In this document: one piece after another, positions 29,228-41,449 of the stretch | How positions within the stretch are numbered: the stretch's first letter is position 1 | How the letters are laid out: every line of letters begins with the position of its first letter | Source of the DNA: Actomonas aquatica | GTDB lineage: Bacteria; Verrucomicrobiota; Verrucomicrobiia; Opitutales; Opitutaceae | Assembly (NCBI RefSeq): GCF_019679435.2 | Contig: NZ_CP139781.1 | Span: 3,224,001-3,288,000 of the forward strand | Direction: 5' to 3' | DNA length: 64,000 nt | Notes under the pieces: model-generated | The model's input: the letters and a program-made list of their open reading frames with translations, nothing else | What the model was told of the DNA's origin: nothing | Databases searched by the model: none | Translations under genes and position numbers: made by a program

Positions 29228-30508
29228 TCACATCGGCGGCAGAATCACAGTGTCGATGATGTGGATGACACCATTGGAGCTCTGCCAATCGACGCCGGTG
29301 ACGTTGGCGGTTTCGATCATCACGCCGCCGTCGGTGCTGAGCGTGGCATCGTCACCGTTGGCCATGCTCACCTCGCCCGCGGCGACGGCGGAGGATTCGA
29401 CCTTGGTGCCACTGATCACGTGGTAGAGCAGGATGTCGCGCAGGGTCGGAATGTTCTCTTCCTGCAGCAGACTCTCGACTGTGCCTTCCGGCAGCTTGGC
29501 AAAGGCTGCATCGGTGGGCGCAAAGAGCGTAAACGGACCCGCGCCATTCAACGTGTCGACCAGATCCGCGGCGGTCACCGCGGCCACGAGGGTCTCGAAG
29601 TTGCCCTGAGCGACGAGGTTCTCGACGATGGTCTGACCTGACGGCGCTTCACCCGGGAGGATGACCTCATCGATCACGTGAATCGTGCCGTTGGTGCCCA
29701 TCCAATCGACCTCGATGATGTTGGCGTTGTCGATCATCGCGCCGTTCTCGGTGGAGAGACTGGCGGGCACGCCGTTGGCCATCATGAGCGGACCGGTGGC
29801 GACCGCCGACGCCGGAATTTCCTGACCGGAAACGACGTGATAGAGCAGAATGTTGGTGAGCGCCGGGATGTCGTTGAGCAGGCCTTCCACGGTGCCGGCC
29901 GGCAGCTTGGCAAACGCCTCATCCGTCGGCGCAAAGAGCGTGAACGGACCCGCGCCGGAGAGCACGGTGTCGAGACCCGCCGCCTGCACGGCGGCCACGA
30001 GCGTGGTGAACTCACCAGCCGCCACGAGGTTGGCCGGAATGTTTTTCTCTTCGATGAAGAAGGTTTCGAGCAAGCCGTTGGCCGGCGTGTCATGACCGTG
30101 CAGGTGCACCGTGTAAGCGCCGGGCACCATCATGGCCAACATGGCGCTTTCGTTTTCATCGGTGGGCGCGTAACCGGAGGCGCGAATCGCGTAAGACTGG
30201 CCGCCCGTCATCCAGTTGTCGTTTTCGCCCATGAGGGTGGCGCCAGCGTAAACGCTGATCGCCGGGTCCGTGACCACATTGGTCAGGCCGAAGTCGGCCA
30301 GCGTCGGACCGAGACCGCGGAAGAGCACCGGCACGTAATCATCGGCCGGACCTTCCACCACGACGCCGGAGATCATCGTGTTTTCGCCGGTGCCTGCGAG
30401 GCCGCGGGTGGAGACGTTGGTGGCTTCGACGGAGGAAGCATGGTTATCAGCGAGGAGGGGGGAGGCCGAAAGCAGCACTCCGGTGAGGAGGGTAGTTGTG
30501 AATTTCAT
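29228..30508 (-). CDS. Exported protein with two fasciclin (FAS1) domains
   Basis: A 426-residue secreted protein. The signal peptide ([16 protein letters not shown]) ends near 20. Residues about 25-150 are a module with [16 protein letters not shown] and ENDNW motifs, the same module seen twice in each M64 protein in this window. Two FAS1 domains follow (about 155-290 and 295-426), each with [18 protein letters not shown] or [13 protein letters not shown], and ILLYHVVSG or [12 protein letters not shown]1 domains mediate adhesion and protein-protein contacts outside the cell. It is divergent from a CarH-like regulator, and 11-bp repeats overlap its likely promoter (TATCTT on the minus strand), so repression by that regulator is plausible. 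Confidence 0.9.
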   Translation of the reverse strand: MKFTTTLLTGVLLSASPLLADNHASSVEATNVSTRGLAGTGENTMISGVVVEGPADDYVPVLFRGLGPTLADFGLTNVVTDPAISVYAGATLMGENDNWMTGGQSYAIRASGYAPTDENESAMLAMMVPGAYTVHLHGHDTPANGLLETFFIEEKNIPANLVAAGEFTTLVAAVQAAGLDTVLSGAGPFTLFAPTDEAFAKLPAGTVEGLLNDIPALTNILLYHVVSGQEIPASAVATGPLMMANGVPASLSTENGAMIDNANIIEVDWMGTNGTIHVIDEVILPGEAPSGQTIVENLVAQGNFETLVAAVTAADLVDTLNGAGPFTLFAPTDAAFAKLPEGTVESLLQEENIPTLRDILLYHVISGTKVESSAVAAGEVSMANGDDATLSTDGGVMIETANVTGVDWQSSNGVIHIIDTVILPPM

Positions 30509-30564
30509 GGTTTGGGTGGTTCAAGGGTAAACAAAACCTTCACAAAAGATAGCGCCTGGCGCAT

Positions 30565-30586
30565 TTTTGTTTAGCTTTTGTTGAGC
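30565..30586 (+). promoter_or_regulatory. Tandem 11-bp operator repeats (CarH-type)
   Basis: TTTTGTTTAGC is followed directly by TTTTGTTGAGC, an exact 11-bp tandem with two differences. On the minus strand it overlaps the -35 region of the likely fasciclin promoter. CarH-type regulators are known to bind 11-bp direct repeats overlapping a -35 box. The link to this regulator is inferred from position. Confidence 0.6.
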
Positions 30587-30677
30587 CTAACCGGACCAGC
30601 CCACCGCCGATGGGTTCCTCTTTTCACTCTAAAAGCCCGATTTTCCGCTCCGCACACGAAATCGCGCTGGCCCCCCT

Positions 30678-30704
30678 CCTTGTTGAGCTTTTGTTAGCTT
30701 TTAC
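30678..30704 (+). promoter_or_regulatory. Second copy of the operator repeats
   Basis: CCTTGTTGAGC, TTTTGTTAGC and a decayed TTTTAC follow one another at 10-11 base spacing, the same family as the site at 30565. It sits just before the preferred GTG start of the regulator gene, suggesting autoregulation. If the upstream ATG at 30610 is used instead, it would lie inside the gene. Confidence 0.5.
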
Positions 30705-30705
30705 T

Positions 30706-31611
30706 GTGACGTCCGACCTTCACGTTCCGATCCGTATTGCCGCCGAACGCAGCGGCCTCACTCCCCAGCGCATTCGCATGTGGGAGAAGCGGCACGGCAT
30801 TCTGGCGACCCACCGCAGTGCGACCAACCGGCGCCAGTTTACGGAGGCAGAGGTCGAGTATCTGGCGCTCCTGCAGCAGGCCACCACCGCTGGCCATCGC
30901 ATCGGCGATCTCGCTGCCCTGTCCATGGAGGAAATCCGCCACCTCCTGGCCAGCCCCTCCACCCCTGCGCCGACCTTTGCGGGCGCCACCAACCACGTCG
31001 ATGAAGCTATCGAAGCGGTGCGGGCGCTCAATGAAACCGAGCTGCTTCGGATCGTCGATGAGGTGCACCGGGAGGAAGGCCACCAAGCATTGCTGCAACA
31101 CTTTGCTGCGCCGCTGCTCGAGCGCATCGGACACGAATGGGTGGCCGGCTCGCTGCGCACCCTGCACGAACACTTCGCCACCGCCGCGCTGCGCAACGTG
31201 CTGCTGCAAGGCGTCCGTCCCTACGCTCCCGGGGTCGACGATCCCGGACTGCTGTGCGCCACGCCGGTCGGCCAACTACACGAAATGGGCGCGGTCCTGA
31301 CCGCCGCCGCCGCCGGCAACCAAGGATGGCGGGTGTTATATCTTGGGGCCAATCTGCCAGCGCTGGAGATCGCAGCCGCCGCACGGCAAACCTCGGCCCG
31401 GGCGGTGGCGCTAAGCATCGTGCACCCCGCCGATGATCCGCGCCTGCCCGGCGAGCTACTGGCCCTGCGCGAAGCCCTGCCGCTGCCCACGGCCATCATC
31501 GTCGGCGGTCGCAGCGCCTCATACTATCGCGCCACGCTGGACCGCATCGCGGCCTTCACGCCCTCCGGGTTGCCGGACCTCATCACTCAGCTGCAAAAGC
31601 TGCGCGGGTAA
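30706..31611 (+). CDS. CarH/LitR-like MerR regulator with B12-binding domain
   Basis: A light- or cobalamin-responsive repressor type. The MerR helix-turn-helix is VPIRIAAERSGLTPQRIRMWEKRHG. A helical domain holds the AdoCbl-capping signature W-x9-EH (Trp145, Glu155, His156, counted from the GTG). A Rossmann B12 domain follows with GQLHEMG, where His192 is placed as the lower cobalt ligand, and GWRVLYLGANLPA. By family knowledge, such proteins bind DNA in the dark with AdoCbl and release it in light. I prefer the GTG at 30706 because MTSDLHVPIRIAAE is the normal family start; an ATG at 30610 adds 32 unrelated residues encoded across operator-like repeats. It is divergent from the fasciclin gene. 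Confidence 0.85.
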   Translation: MTSDLHVPIRIAAERSGLTPQRIRMWEKRHGILATHRSATNRRQFTEAEVEYLALLQQATTAGHRIGDLAALSMEEIRHLLASPSTPAPTFAGATNHVDEAIEAVRALNETELLRIVDEVHREEGHQALLQHFAAPLLERIGHEWVAGSLRTLHEHFATAALRNVLLQGVRPYAPGVDDPGLLCATPVGQLHEMGAVLTAAAAGNQGWRVLYLGANLPALEIAAAARQTSARAVALSIVHPADDPRLPGELLALREALPLPTAIIVGGRSASYYRATLDRIAAFTPSGLPDLITQLQKLRG

Positions 31612-31667
31612 CCAAACGGCAGACCCGCGACTTGCGAGCCGACGACCGCCCCCTTGGACTTCTGGCC

Positions 31668-32354
31668 GTGCGCCGTATCGCCCCATTTCTTTGTCTTCAC
31701 CTCGTCCTCGCGTGGTGGAGTCCCGTGCCCGCGCAGGAGGTGCAGCGCCACGGCGTCGTGTTTGAAGCGTGGATACGCGACACGTTCTTCGATGGCTACG
31801 AGCCGGAAAGCTACACGCAGAAATGGGACATTCCGGCGACCGCCAACCTCCGTCACGGCGGCCTGCCGGTTAATCCCAAGGCAACCAAATATCGCACCGC
31901 CGTTGGGCTCGGTGATGCGCTGCGCCAATACGACATCGACCAACCCTTCATCCTACTGGTCGGCTTCTGGGAACAGGACGGCGACGTGAAGCGATTCGTG
32001 AACATCACGCCGGTGACCATCCACCCGGAGACCTGGCGCATGATGTGGGGACCGGTGACGCGGTCCGACCTCGAGGAACTTGATGCGCTGATCAAAAACC
32101 GCGACCTCGACTATCGCGAAGTCCGGGAGCGGGCGCAGGCGATGAAGCGGGCCCCGCCCTTCAGTGAGTCGCTCATCGTGCTCAACCCCAAGATCGGCTC
32201 GGGGCCGCGCGGCCAACGGCGCCTGCAATGCAGCCTGCGTTTCGACCACCTCTTCGATCTGCTCGCCAGCCACGCCGATCGCACCCCCAGCGACCACCCC
32301 ACCCTCTGGGGCAAGCCCTTTCCCGGCCCCGTCCGCTCGGCTCCCCGATCCTAA
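31668..32354 (+). CDS. Exported protein, unknown function, possible nuclease-like core
   Basis: A protein of about 228 residues. I choose the GTG at 31668, which gives a signal peptide (RRIAPFLCLHLVLAWWSPVPAQE); a TTG at 31632 is possible. The mature part has a well-formed mixed fold: HGVVFEAWIRDTFF, WDIPATANLRHGGLPVNPKATKY, LGDALRQYD, FILLVGFWEQ. The spacing of acidic and lysine residues (E...D...K) is reminiscent of PD-(D/E)XK nucleases, but this is only a visual impression. It lies 56 bases after the CarH-like gene on the same strand and could be co-transcribed. No family is recognised. Confidence 0.55.
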   Translation: MRRIAPFLCLHLVLAWWSPVPAQEVQRHGVVFEAWIRDTFFDGYEPESYTQKWDIPATANLRHGGLPVNPKATKYRTAVGLGDALRQYDIDQPFILLVGFWEQDGDVKRFVNITPVTIHPETWRMMWGPVTRSDLEELDALIKNRDLDYREVRERAQAMKRAPPFSESLIVLNPKIGSGPRGQRRLQCSLRFDHLFDLLASHADRTPSDHPTLWGKPFPGPVRSAPRS

Positions 32355-32389
32355 GGGGTCAATCTTATAATCTTGAATCGCCGCCCCAC

Positions 32390-33517
32390 CTACAGTGCAA
32401 CCGCCTGGCCGGACGCCGAAGCCCGGTAAATCGCATCGATGAGCACCATGTCGCGCCGGCCCATCGCCGCCGGCACGATGTCTTCGCCGTCGGTGAGAAT
32501 CGCCGCCGCAAACGCATCCATTTGGTGCGCCTGTTGGTTGAAGCCATCCATCGACGCCAGGGTCTCGCCGTCGAGCTCCATCCGCAGACGGTCGTAGGAG
32601 AACGCGGGTTGGAGTCGCAGCGCTTGATTGGCCGCGGTGGCGGCAAAATGGTTGGAGCCCTCGACGCCGCTCGACGTGCCTTCGAGCTTCGAACCGTCCG
32701 CCCACTCGAAGGTCCAGTTGATCGTCTCTTCGACCTCGCTGAAGTATTCAGGCCGGGTCTTGGGCGGCTCACTCGCCGTGACCGCCATGGGCATCTCCCC
32801 GCCCTTGGCCATGAGCGCGGATTGGATGACATAGATGCCGGTGTTGGGCAGCTGCCCACCACCCGCCAGCGCCTTGTTCACCCGCCAATCGTAACCCGTC
32901 CCCATGCGGTAGCCAAACCCGCCCTGCATCGCGATCGGACCGCCCCAGGCCGCCTCCGCCGCGAGCGCTTTGACGCGTTGGTGATAGGGATGGAAATGCA
33001 GCCGGTAACCCATCGACAGCCGCACACCCGCCTCCTCGCACGCCGCGATCATGCGGTCGCATTCCGCGACCGACGTAGCCATGGGTTTTTCGCAGATCAC
33101 GTGTTTGCCCGACGCAGCCCCGGCCAGCACATCCCGCTCGTGCAGCCCCGGCGGGGTCACGCTGTAAACGATGTCGATATCAGGGTTATCCGCGATGCGG
33201 TGCATCGTATCATAATCGTAGATACTCGACTCGGGAAACCCATAGTCCCGCGCCCAACGACGTCCCTTGCCGTGCGGGTCACCCGTCACCACGCCGCGCA
33301 GTTCGCAAAAGCGCGTCTCTCGCAGGGCCGGCCCCAGTTGCCCGGTGGAATAGCCGCCCAACCCGATGAGCGCGACGCCTAGTTTACGCCGACCAGCCAA
33401 GACGTCCTGCGCATACAGTCTCCTGCTCAGTCCGAGCCCCAAACCCACCCCTCCGATCAGACTCTGAGCAAGAAAACGACGACGCGAAGACAGGGGAGGA
33501 GCGGGGTAAGCGTTCAT
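32390..33517 (-). CDS. Gfo/Idh/MocA family oxidoreductase with Tat signal
   Basis: A 375-residue periplasmic oxidoreductase. The N-terminus has a twin-arginine signal (SSRRRFLAQSLIGGVGLGLGLSRRLYAQ), so it is probably folded with its cofactor and then exported. The Rossmann motif ALIGLGGYSTG is near residue 50, GKHVICEKPMATS is the family signature, and MGYRLHFHPYHQR fits the substrate domain. Glucose-fructose oxidoreductase is a known exported relative; the actual sugar here is unknown. It stands alone, convergent with the exported unknown (35 bases), and upstream lie 218 bases without a gene. Confidence 0.92.
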   Translation of the reverse strand: MNAYPAPPLSSRRRFLAQSLIGGVGLGLGLSRRLYAQDVLAGRRKLGVALIGLGGYSTGQLGPALRETRFCELRGVVTGDPHGKGRRWARDYGFPESSIYDYDTMHRIADNPDIDIVYSVTPPGLHERDVLAGAASGKHVICEKPMATSVAECDRMIAACEEAGVRLSMGYRLHFHPYHQRVKALAAEAAWGGPIAMQGGFGYRMGTGYDWRVNKALAGGGQLPNTGIYVIQSALMAKGGEMPMAVTASEPPKTRPEYFSEVEETINWTFEWADGSKLEGTSSGVEGSNHFAATAANQALRLQPAFSYDRLRMELDGETLASMDGFNQQAHQMDAFAAAILTDGEDIVPAAMGRRDMVLIDAIYRASASGQAVAL

Positions 33518-33735
33518 GGTGACTCACGATGCCCAAAGCTCGCCGGAGCGCAAATCCACCACCCAGCTCCGCGTCGTGAGCCCAAACTGCGTAATAGACC
33601 CCAGCCATTTGCGTAATTTCTCCACTTACTAAATGCCCCACGACTCATATAGGGTCTTCACCGTGGTTCGGATCACTGGCCTGGTGCCGTTGCGACGGCG
33701 CCGATCCGGCACCACTCCCCCCTCTTTTACTTGTA

Positions 33736-37293
<3,558 letters not shown>

Positions 37294-37370
37294 GATGCGC
37301 TCCGCCACCGGGCGACCAACCGCCACGCGCTTTGTGTCGCCGCCTCGCACTCGCCGTGCAAGCTGGCGCG

Positions 37371-38438
37371 ATGATGCGCGCGACTCGACTGCACGGCCCC
37401 CAAGACCTCCGCCACGATTCGGTGCCCGCCGCAGGCGAGCCCAGCCCCGCCACCGTGCGACTGCGCATCGATGCCGTCGGCGTTTGCGGGTCCGACCTGC
37501 ACCTGTATGAGACTGGCAGCATCGGCGGCCGCGTCGCCGACGAACCCTTCATCCTCGGTCACGAATTTGCCGGCACCATCGATGCCGTGGGAGCCGATCC
37601 GCGCACCGCTGACGGTCAAACCCTCTCCATCGGGCAACGGGTCGCCGTCGATCCCGCCGTGCCCTGCGGTCAGTGTGAGTGTTGTCGTGAGGGTAACCCC
37701 AACCTTTGCCCGCATCACCACTTCTTCGGCGTGCCGCCCGACGCCGGCGCCCTCCGCGAATTTGCGGTGGTCCCCGCCCGCAACTGCTGGGTGCTGCCCG
37801 ACGCCACCTCGGCCGCTGTCGGCGCGCTGCTCGAACCGCTCGGTGTGGCCATGCACGCCACCGATCTCGCCAAACTACGCATCGGACAAAGTGTGGCGAT
37901 CTTCGGTGCCGGGCCGATCGGGCTGCTCATTCTGAGTCTCGCCCGCCGCAGCGGCGCGGATCCCATCTGCGTTTTCGAGCCGGTCCCTGAACGCCGCGCC
38001 AAAGCCCGCGAACTCGGCGCCACCCATGCGTGGGACGTGCCGACCGACGCCACCGACGCCGCGGTGCTGCAACCCCTGCGCGAAGCCACCGCGGGCCGCG
38101 GAGTCGACGTCGCCATCGAAGCCGCCGACGCCCACCGTTCCGTCGACCTCAGTTTTGGCGCCGCAAGACCCGGAGGCCGCGCCGTTCTGGTCGGAATTCC
38201 GGCCGACGATCGCACTCATTTCAGCCACGCCGTGCCGCGCCGCAAAGGCCTCACGGTGCGTTTCGCCCGGCGCATGAAACACACCTACCCGCGCGCCCTC
38301 GCCCTGGCTCAGGACCCTGACTTCGCCGCGATGCTGGAGGGCCTGATCACCCACCGTTTCCCCCTCGCCGAAACCGCCGCCGCCTACGACCTCGTGCACC
38401 GCCAAGCCGACGGCGTCATCAAAGCGATCATCGAATAA
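37371..38438 (+). CDS. Zinc-dependent medium-chain dehydrogenase (polyol type)
   Basis: A 355-residue NAD(P)-dependent alcohol or polyol dehydrogenase of the MDR superfamily. I take the ATG at 37371 (MMRATRL). Catalytic zinc site: Cys in VGVCGSDLH and His-Glu in LGHEFAG. Structural zinc: CGQCECCREGNPNLC. Cofactor motif: FGAGPIGLLIL. This is the pattern of sorbitol/xylitol and threonine dehydrogenase relatives; the substrate cannot be fixed. It follows the large hybrid kinase on the same strand, 77 bases downstream. Confidence 0.9.
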   Translation: MMRATRLHGPQDLRHDSVPAAGEPSPATVRLRIDAVGVCGSDLHLYETGSIGGRVADEPFILGHEFAGTIDAVGADPRTADGQTLSIGQRVAVDPAVPCGQCECCREGNPNLCPHHHFFGVPPDAGALREFAVVPARNCWVLPDATSAAVGALLEPLGVAMHATDLAKLRIGQSVAIFGAGPIGLLILSLARRSGADPICVFEPVPERRAKARELGATHAWDVPTDATDAAVLQPLREATAGRGVDVAIEAADAHRSVDLSFGAARPGGRAVLVGIPADDRTHFSHAVPRRKGLTVRFARRMKHTYPRALALAQDPDFAAMLEGLITHRFPLAETAAAYDLVHRQADGVIKAIIE

Positions 38439-38502
38439 CGGCCGGAGAGAGAACTCCCACCGCCACGAGCAACGGCACCATCAATATCATGAATTTGCCG
38501 CC

Positions 38503-40236
38503 TCACGCCTCCAACCGATCGCGCACGGCTTGGAGCACGGTTTCGCGGCGCACGGGTTTGGGCAGGAAGAGGTTCATGCCGGCCTGCGTCGCCCGCTCCC
38601 GCGTCTCTTTAAACACGTTGGCGCTCAAGCCGATCACCCACGGTTGCGTCGGGGTGCCCTCCACCCGCTGACGCAACCAGCGCGTCACTTCGATGCCGTC
38701 GCGACCAGGCATCTCCACGTCCATGAAGATCACGTCGTAGCGATTGCGCTCCAACAGTTCGCAGGCTTCGTCGCCGTCGCACGCAAAGGCGATCTGTTGG
38801 TAGCCGCCCATTTCCAGCATGAGCCCCACAACACGGCGATTGGTCGGGTTGTCATCGACGACCAGGATGCTGGCCGGGTCACTCGGTTCCGCTTCAGGCT
38901 CGGCTTCGGCAGCGTCGTGGACCCCATCCATCGGATCCACCGCCTCCGGCGCGGTGAGACAAAACTCAAACGTCGACCCTTGCCCTTCCACACTCTGCAC
39001 TTCGATGCCTCCACCCAAAGCTTCGCAAAGTCGCCGGCAAATCGCGAGGCCCAGGCCGGTGCCACCGTAGTTGCGGGTGGTGGAGGAGTCGACCTGACTG
39101 AAGGGCTTAAACAGGCGATCCAAGCTGTCTGCTGCGATGCCGATCCCCGTATCGATCACGCGCCCGATGAGGCGATCGGGTGACTGGTAATCGAGCTCGA
39201 CCTGCACGCTGCCCTTGGCGGTGAACTTGACCGCGTTGCCCACCAGATTGAGCAGGATTTGCCGCAGGCGGGCGCGGTCGCAGCGCACAAAGGGCGGCAG
39301 GGGGCCGACCACCTCCACCTTGAGCGCGAGGTCTTTGCCTTCGAGCCGCGAGCGCATCATGTCGACGACGTCGGCCGCGACCATGCGAGGGTCCACCGGC
39401 TCGACGGAAAGCTCCAGTCGGCCCGCCTCGATTTTCGAAATGTCGAGCACGTCGTTGATCACTTCGAGCAGGCCTTCACCGGAGCTTTCAATCATGCGCA
39501 CGTAGCGCTCCTGCGCGCCATCGAGCTCCGTCTCCCGCAACAGGCTGGTGAAGCCGATCACCGCATTCATGGGCGTGCGGATTTCGTGACTCATGACCGC
39601 GAGAAAATCGCTCTTCGCGCGGTCGGCACTCTCCGCTGTTTCCTTGGCCTGCCGCAGCTCGGCTTCGGAGTGTTTAAACTCGGTGATTTCCACCGCCGAT
39701 ACGATCACTTCGGTCACGGCTCCCTCCGAGTATCGCGGCTGCAGTTGAGCCACATACCAAAGTTCATTGGCCGCATCAAAACCCTCGTAGGTTGCGGCCT
39801 GCCCCGACCACGCTTGCTCATAGGCTGCGCGCACGACCGTCACTTGATCCGCCGGCAGGAAGTCCTCGAGGGCCTTGCCTTCCACCGCCTCAGCACTCCA
39901 ACCCAGACGCAGCGCCAGCGCGCCGCGACAAAGCGTATGCACAAAGCGACCCTGCTCCCGCCGGAAACACAGGATCATGCCCTGCTGCAGTTCCAAGGTC
40001 TGCTCGTAGTAGCGGGTGAGATCCTGCAGGCGGCTCTCCGCGTCATGCCGGATCTTTTCGTTCGCGGCCGTAAGCTCCTCGGACACCACCTCCAGCGTGC
40101 GCTCCACAAATTCCCGCTCCTGATCGGCCTGCACATACGCCGCATCCACGGCTTCCAGAAAGTCCGCCAACGGACCGGAGGTGACATCCAGGCCGACGAG
40201 TTTTTTGCGGATCTGGCGAGCGAGCAAGGGGTGCAT
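38503..40236 (-). CDS. Hybrid histidine kinase, FIST-gene partner
   Basis: A soluble 577-residue hybrid kinase. I take the ATG at 40236 ([13 protein letters not shown]); the frame runs 82 residues further but is noise. Order: helical N-terminus and coiled coil (about 30-75), a PAS-like domain (about 85-190, [31 protein letters not shown]), HisKA ([19 protein letters not shown]; His217), HATPase ([19 protein letters not shown]), and a receiver (LVVDDN; Asp506 in [12 protein letters not shown]). It is downstream of the FIST gene on the same strand with a 52-base gap, a known FIST/kinase arrangement. The FIST protein is therefore the probable sensor input. Confidence 0.92.
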   Translation of the reverse strand: MHPLLARQIRKKLVGLDVTSGPLADFLEAVDAAYVQADQEREFVERTLEVVSEELTAANEKIRHDAESRLQDLTRYYEQTLELQQGMILCFRREQGRFVHTLCRGALALRLGWSAEAVEGKALEDFLPADQVTVVRAAYEQAWSGQAATYEGFDAANELWYVAQLQPRYSEGAVTEVIVSAVEITEFKHSEAELRQAKETAESADRAKSDFLAVMSHEIRTPMNAVIGFTSLLRETELDGAQERYVRMIESSGEGLLEVINDVLDISKIEAGRLELSVEPVDPRMVAADVVDMMRSRLEGKDLALKVEVVGPLPPFVRCDRARLRQILLNLVGNAVKFTAKGSVQVELDYQSPDRLIGRVIDTGIGIAADSLDRLFKPFSQVDSSTTRNYGGTGLGLAICRRLCEALGGGIEVQSVEGQGSTFEFCLTAPEAVDPMDGVHDAAEAEPEAEPSDPASILVVDDNPTNRRVVGLMLEMGGYQQIAFACDGDEACELLERNRYDVIFMDVEMPGRDGIEVTRWLRQRVEGTPTQPWVIGLSANVFKETRERATQAGMNLFLPKPVRRETVLQAVRDRLEA

Positions 40237-40288
40237 GACTGAGCGGACGAGAGAGGTTTTGAAAAAGTGGGACAGCGACCTGAAGCCT

Positions 40289-41431
40289 TCAGTCCGTCCG
40301 TTCTCCCAACAGGGTGTAGGTGAGGGTTTGATTATGGAGGTGGCAATCGCGCGTAAAGCCGCGCGGACCCAACTCACCATACGAATAAAAACCGGTCGCC
40401 GCACGGACTCCTCCGACGGCCTGCAGCATCGCTTCCAATTCCTCCTCCGTGCGCTGGTCGAGCAACAAACGACGCCCCACACAGCTCACGATGAAAGCCA
40501 ACTCCGCCTGCTGGGGCGATGGATGTCTGGCTTCCCCCTCGCCCGCCTGTTCCGCCGCCCGAATCAGTCGCTCCACCGTAAGTTTCGTCAGTTGCACCGA
40601 CGCGCCCTGCGGCACCCGTCCGGCAAAGGTCACCGATTGCTCGACTTCATCCACGGCCAAAATTGTGCGCACCACACTGGGGGCGTTGCCATCCTCGGAG
40701 AGCAACTCGAGCGGAAACAGCAGGCCGGTCGCCGGCAGCCCGCTGGCCCGGTCACCGAGGTAGGTTTTGTAGAGGCTCAGTGCCGGCTTCCCATCGAGTT
40801 CGTATAACACATTGCCCCGCGAGCGCGTGACCCGCCGACGTGGACCAAATTGACTCCAGCCCGCCCCCGAGCCCCAACTCACCTCCAGATCGGCGCCATA
40901 CAGGCCGATCGCAACGACCTTGTCGGCCGCCACCGCCGTGCCCGAGACGACCAAGGTTTCCGCAAACCGAGTGCCGTCCCCCGCCAGGCCGCCCGTCGCG
41001 GTCACGCCCTCCGGCAAGCCCTCGCGCAAACCGTCACTCAAGGCAGCCCCATCCACGTGCAGCCCCTCGCTCACGACCAGGACATGCCGCAATTCCGGCC
41101 CCGCCAACGTCTCGGCCAACCGACGCCCAATCCCCGCGCTTTCATGTGAGTCCGCGACGGTTTCCACCGCCACCTGCACGCGAGTGGTGGCAAATTCGAT
41201 CACCGTCGCCACCGCCACCTCATCGCTGATGGTGGCACCCGCGATCTGTCCGGCCGTGCTGCAGCCCACAATTTCCGCCGCCGGAGCTCGCGCCTGCAGC
41301 TCGCTCAACAAGCCCGCGTCTTCCCGCAAAGCCTGCCCGCTGGCGAAAACCAAAACCAATTGCGCGCGCGCGAGCTCGGGCCCCGCCGGCGTCCATACGC
41401 CGTCTCGGCGCAACAAGGTCGTGGTCTTCAT
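40289..41431 (-). CDS. FIST domain sensory protein
   Basis: A 380-residue cytoplasmic protein with FIST N and FIST C domains. N part: [23 protein letters not shown] then [26 protein letters not shown]. Middle: [16 protein letters not shown] part: [34 protein letters not shown], and [19 protein letters not shown] with [10 protein letters not shown] at the end. FIST is described as a small-ligand sensor domain, possibly for amino acids, found with kinases and chemotaxis proteins. The gene comes first in a pair with the hybrid kinase. Length and motif order are normal. Confidence 0.93.
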   Translation of the reverse strand: MKTTTLLRRDGVWTPAGPELARAQLVLVFASGQALREDAGLLSELQARAPAAEIVGCSTAGQIAGATISDEVAVATVIEFATTRVQVAVETVADSHESAGIGRRLAETLAGPELRHVLVVSEGLHVDGAALSDGLREGLPEGVTATGGLAGDGTRFAETLVVSGTAVAADKVVAIGLYGADLEVSWGSGAGWSQFGPRRRVTRSRGNVLYELDGKPALSLYKTYLGDRASGLPATGLLFPLELLSEDGNAPSVVRTILAVDEVEQSVTFAGRVPQGASVQLTKLTVERLIRAAEQAGEGEARHPSPQQAELAFIVSCVGRRLLLDQRTEEELEAMLQAVGGVRAATGFYSYGELGPRGFTRDCHLHNQTLTYTLLGERTD

Positions 41432-41449
41432 GAACAGTCACTCATCGGC

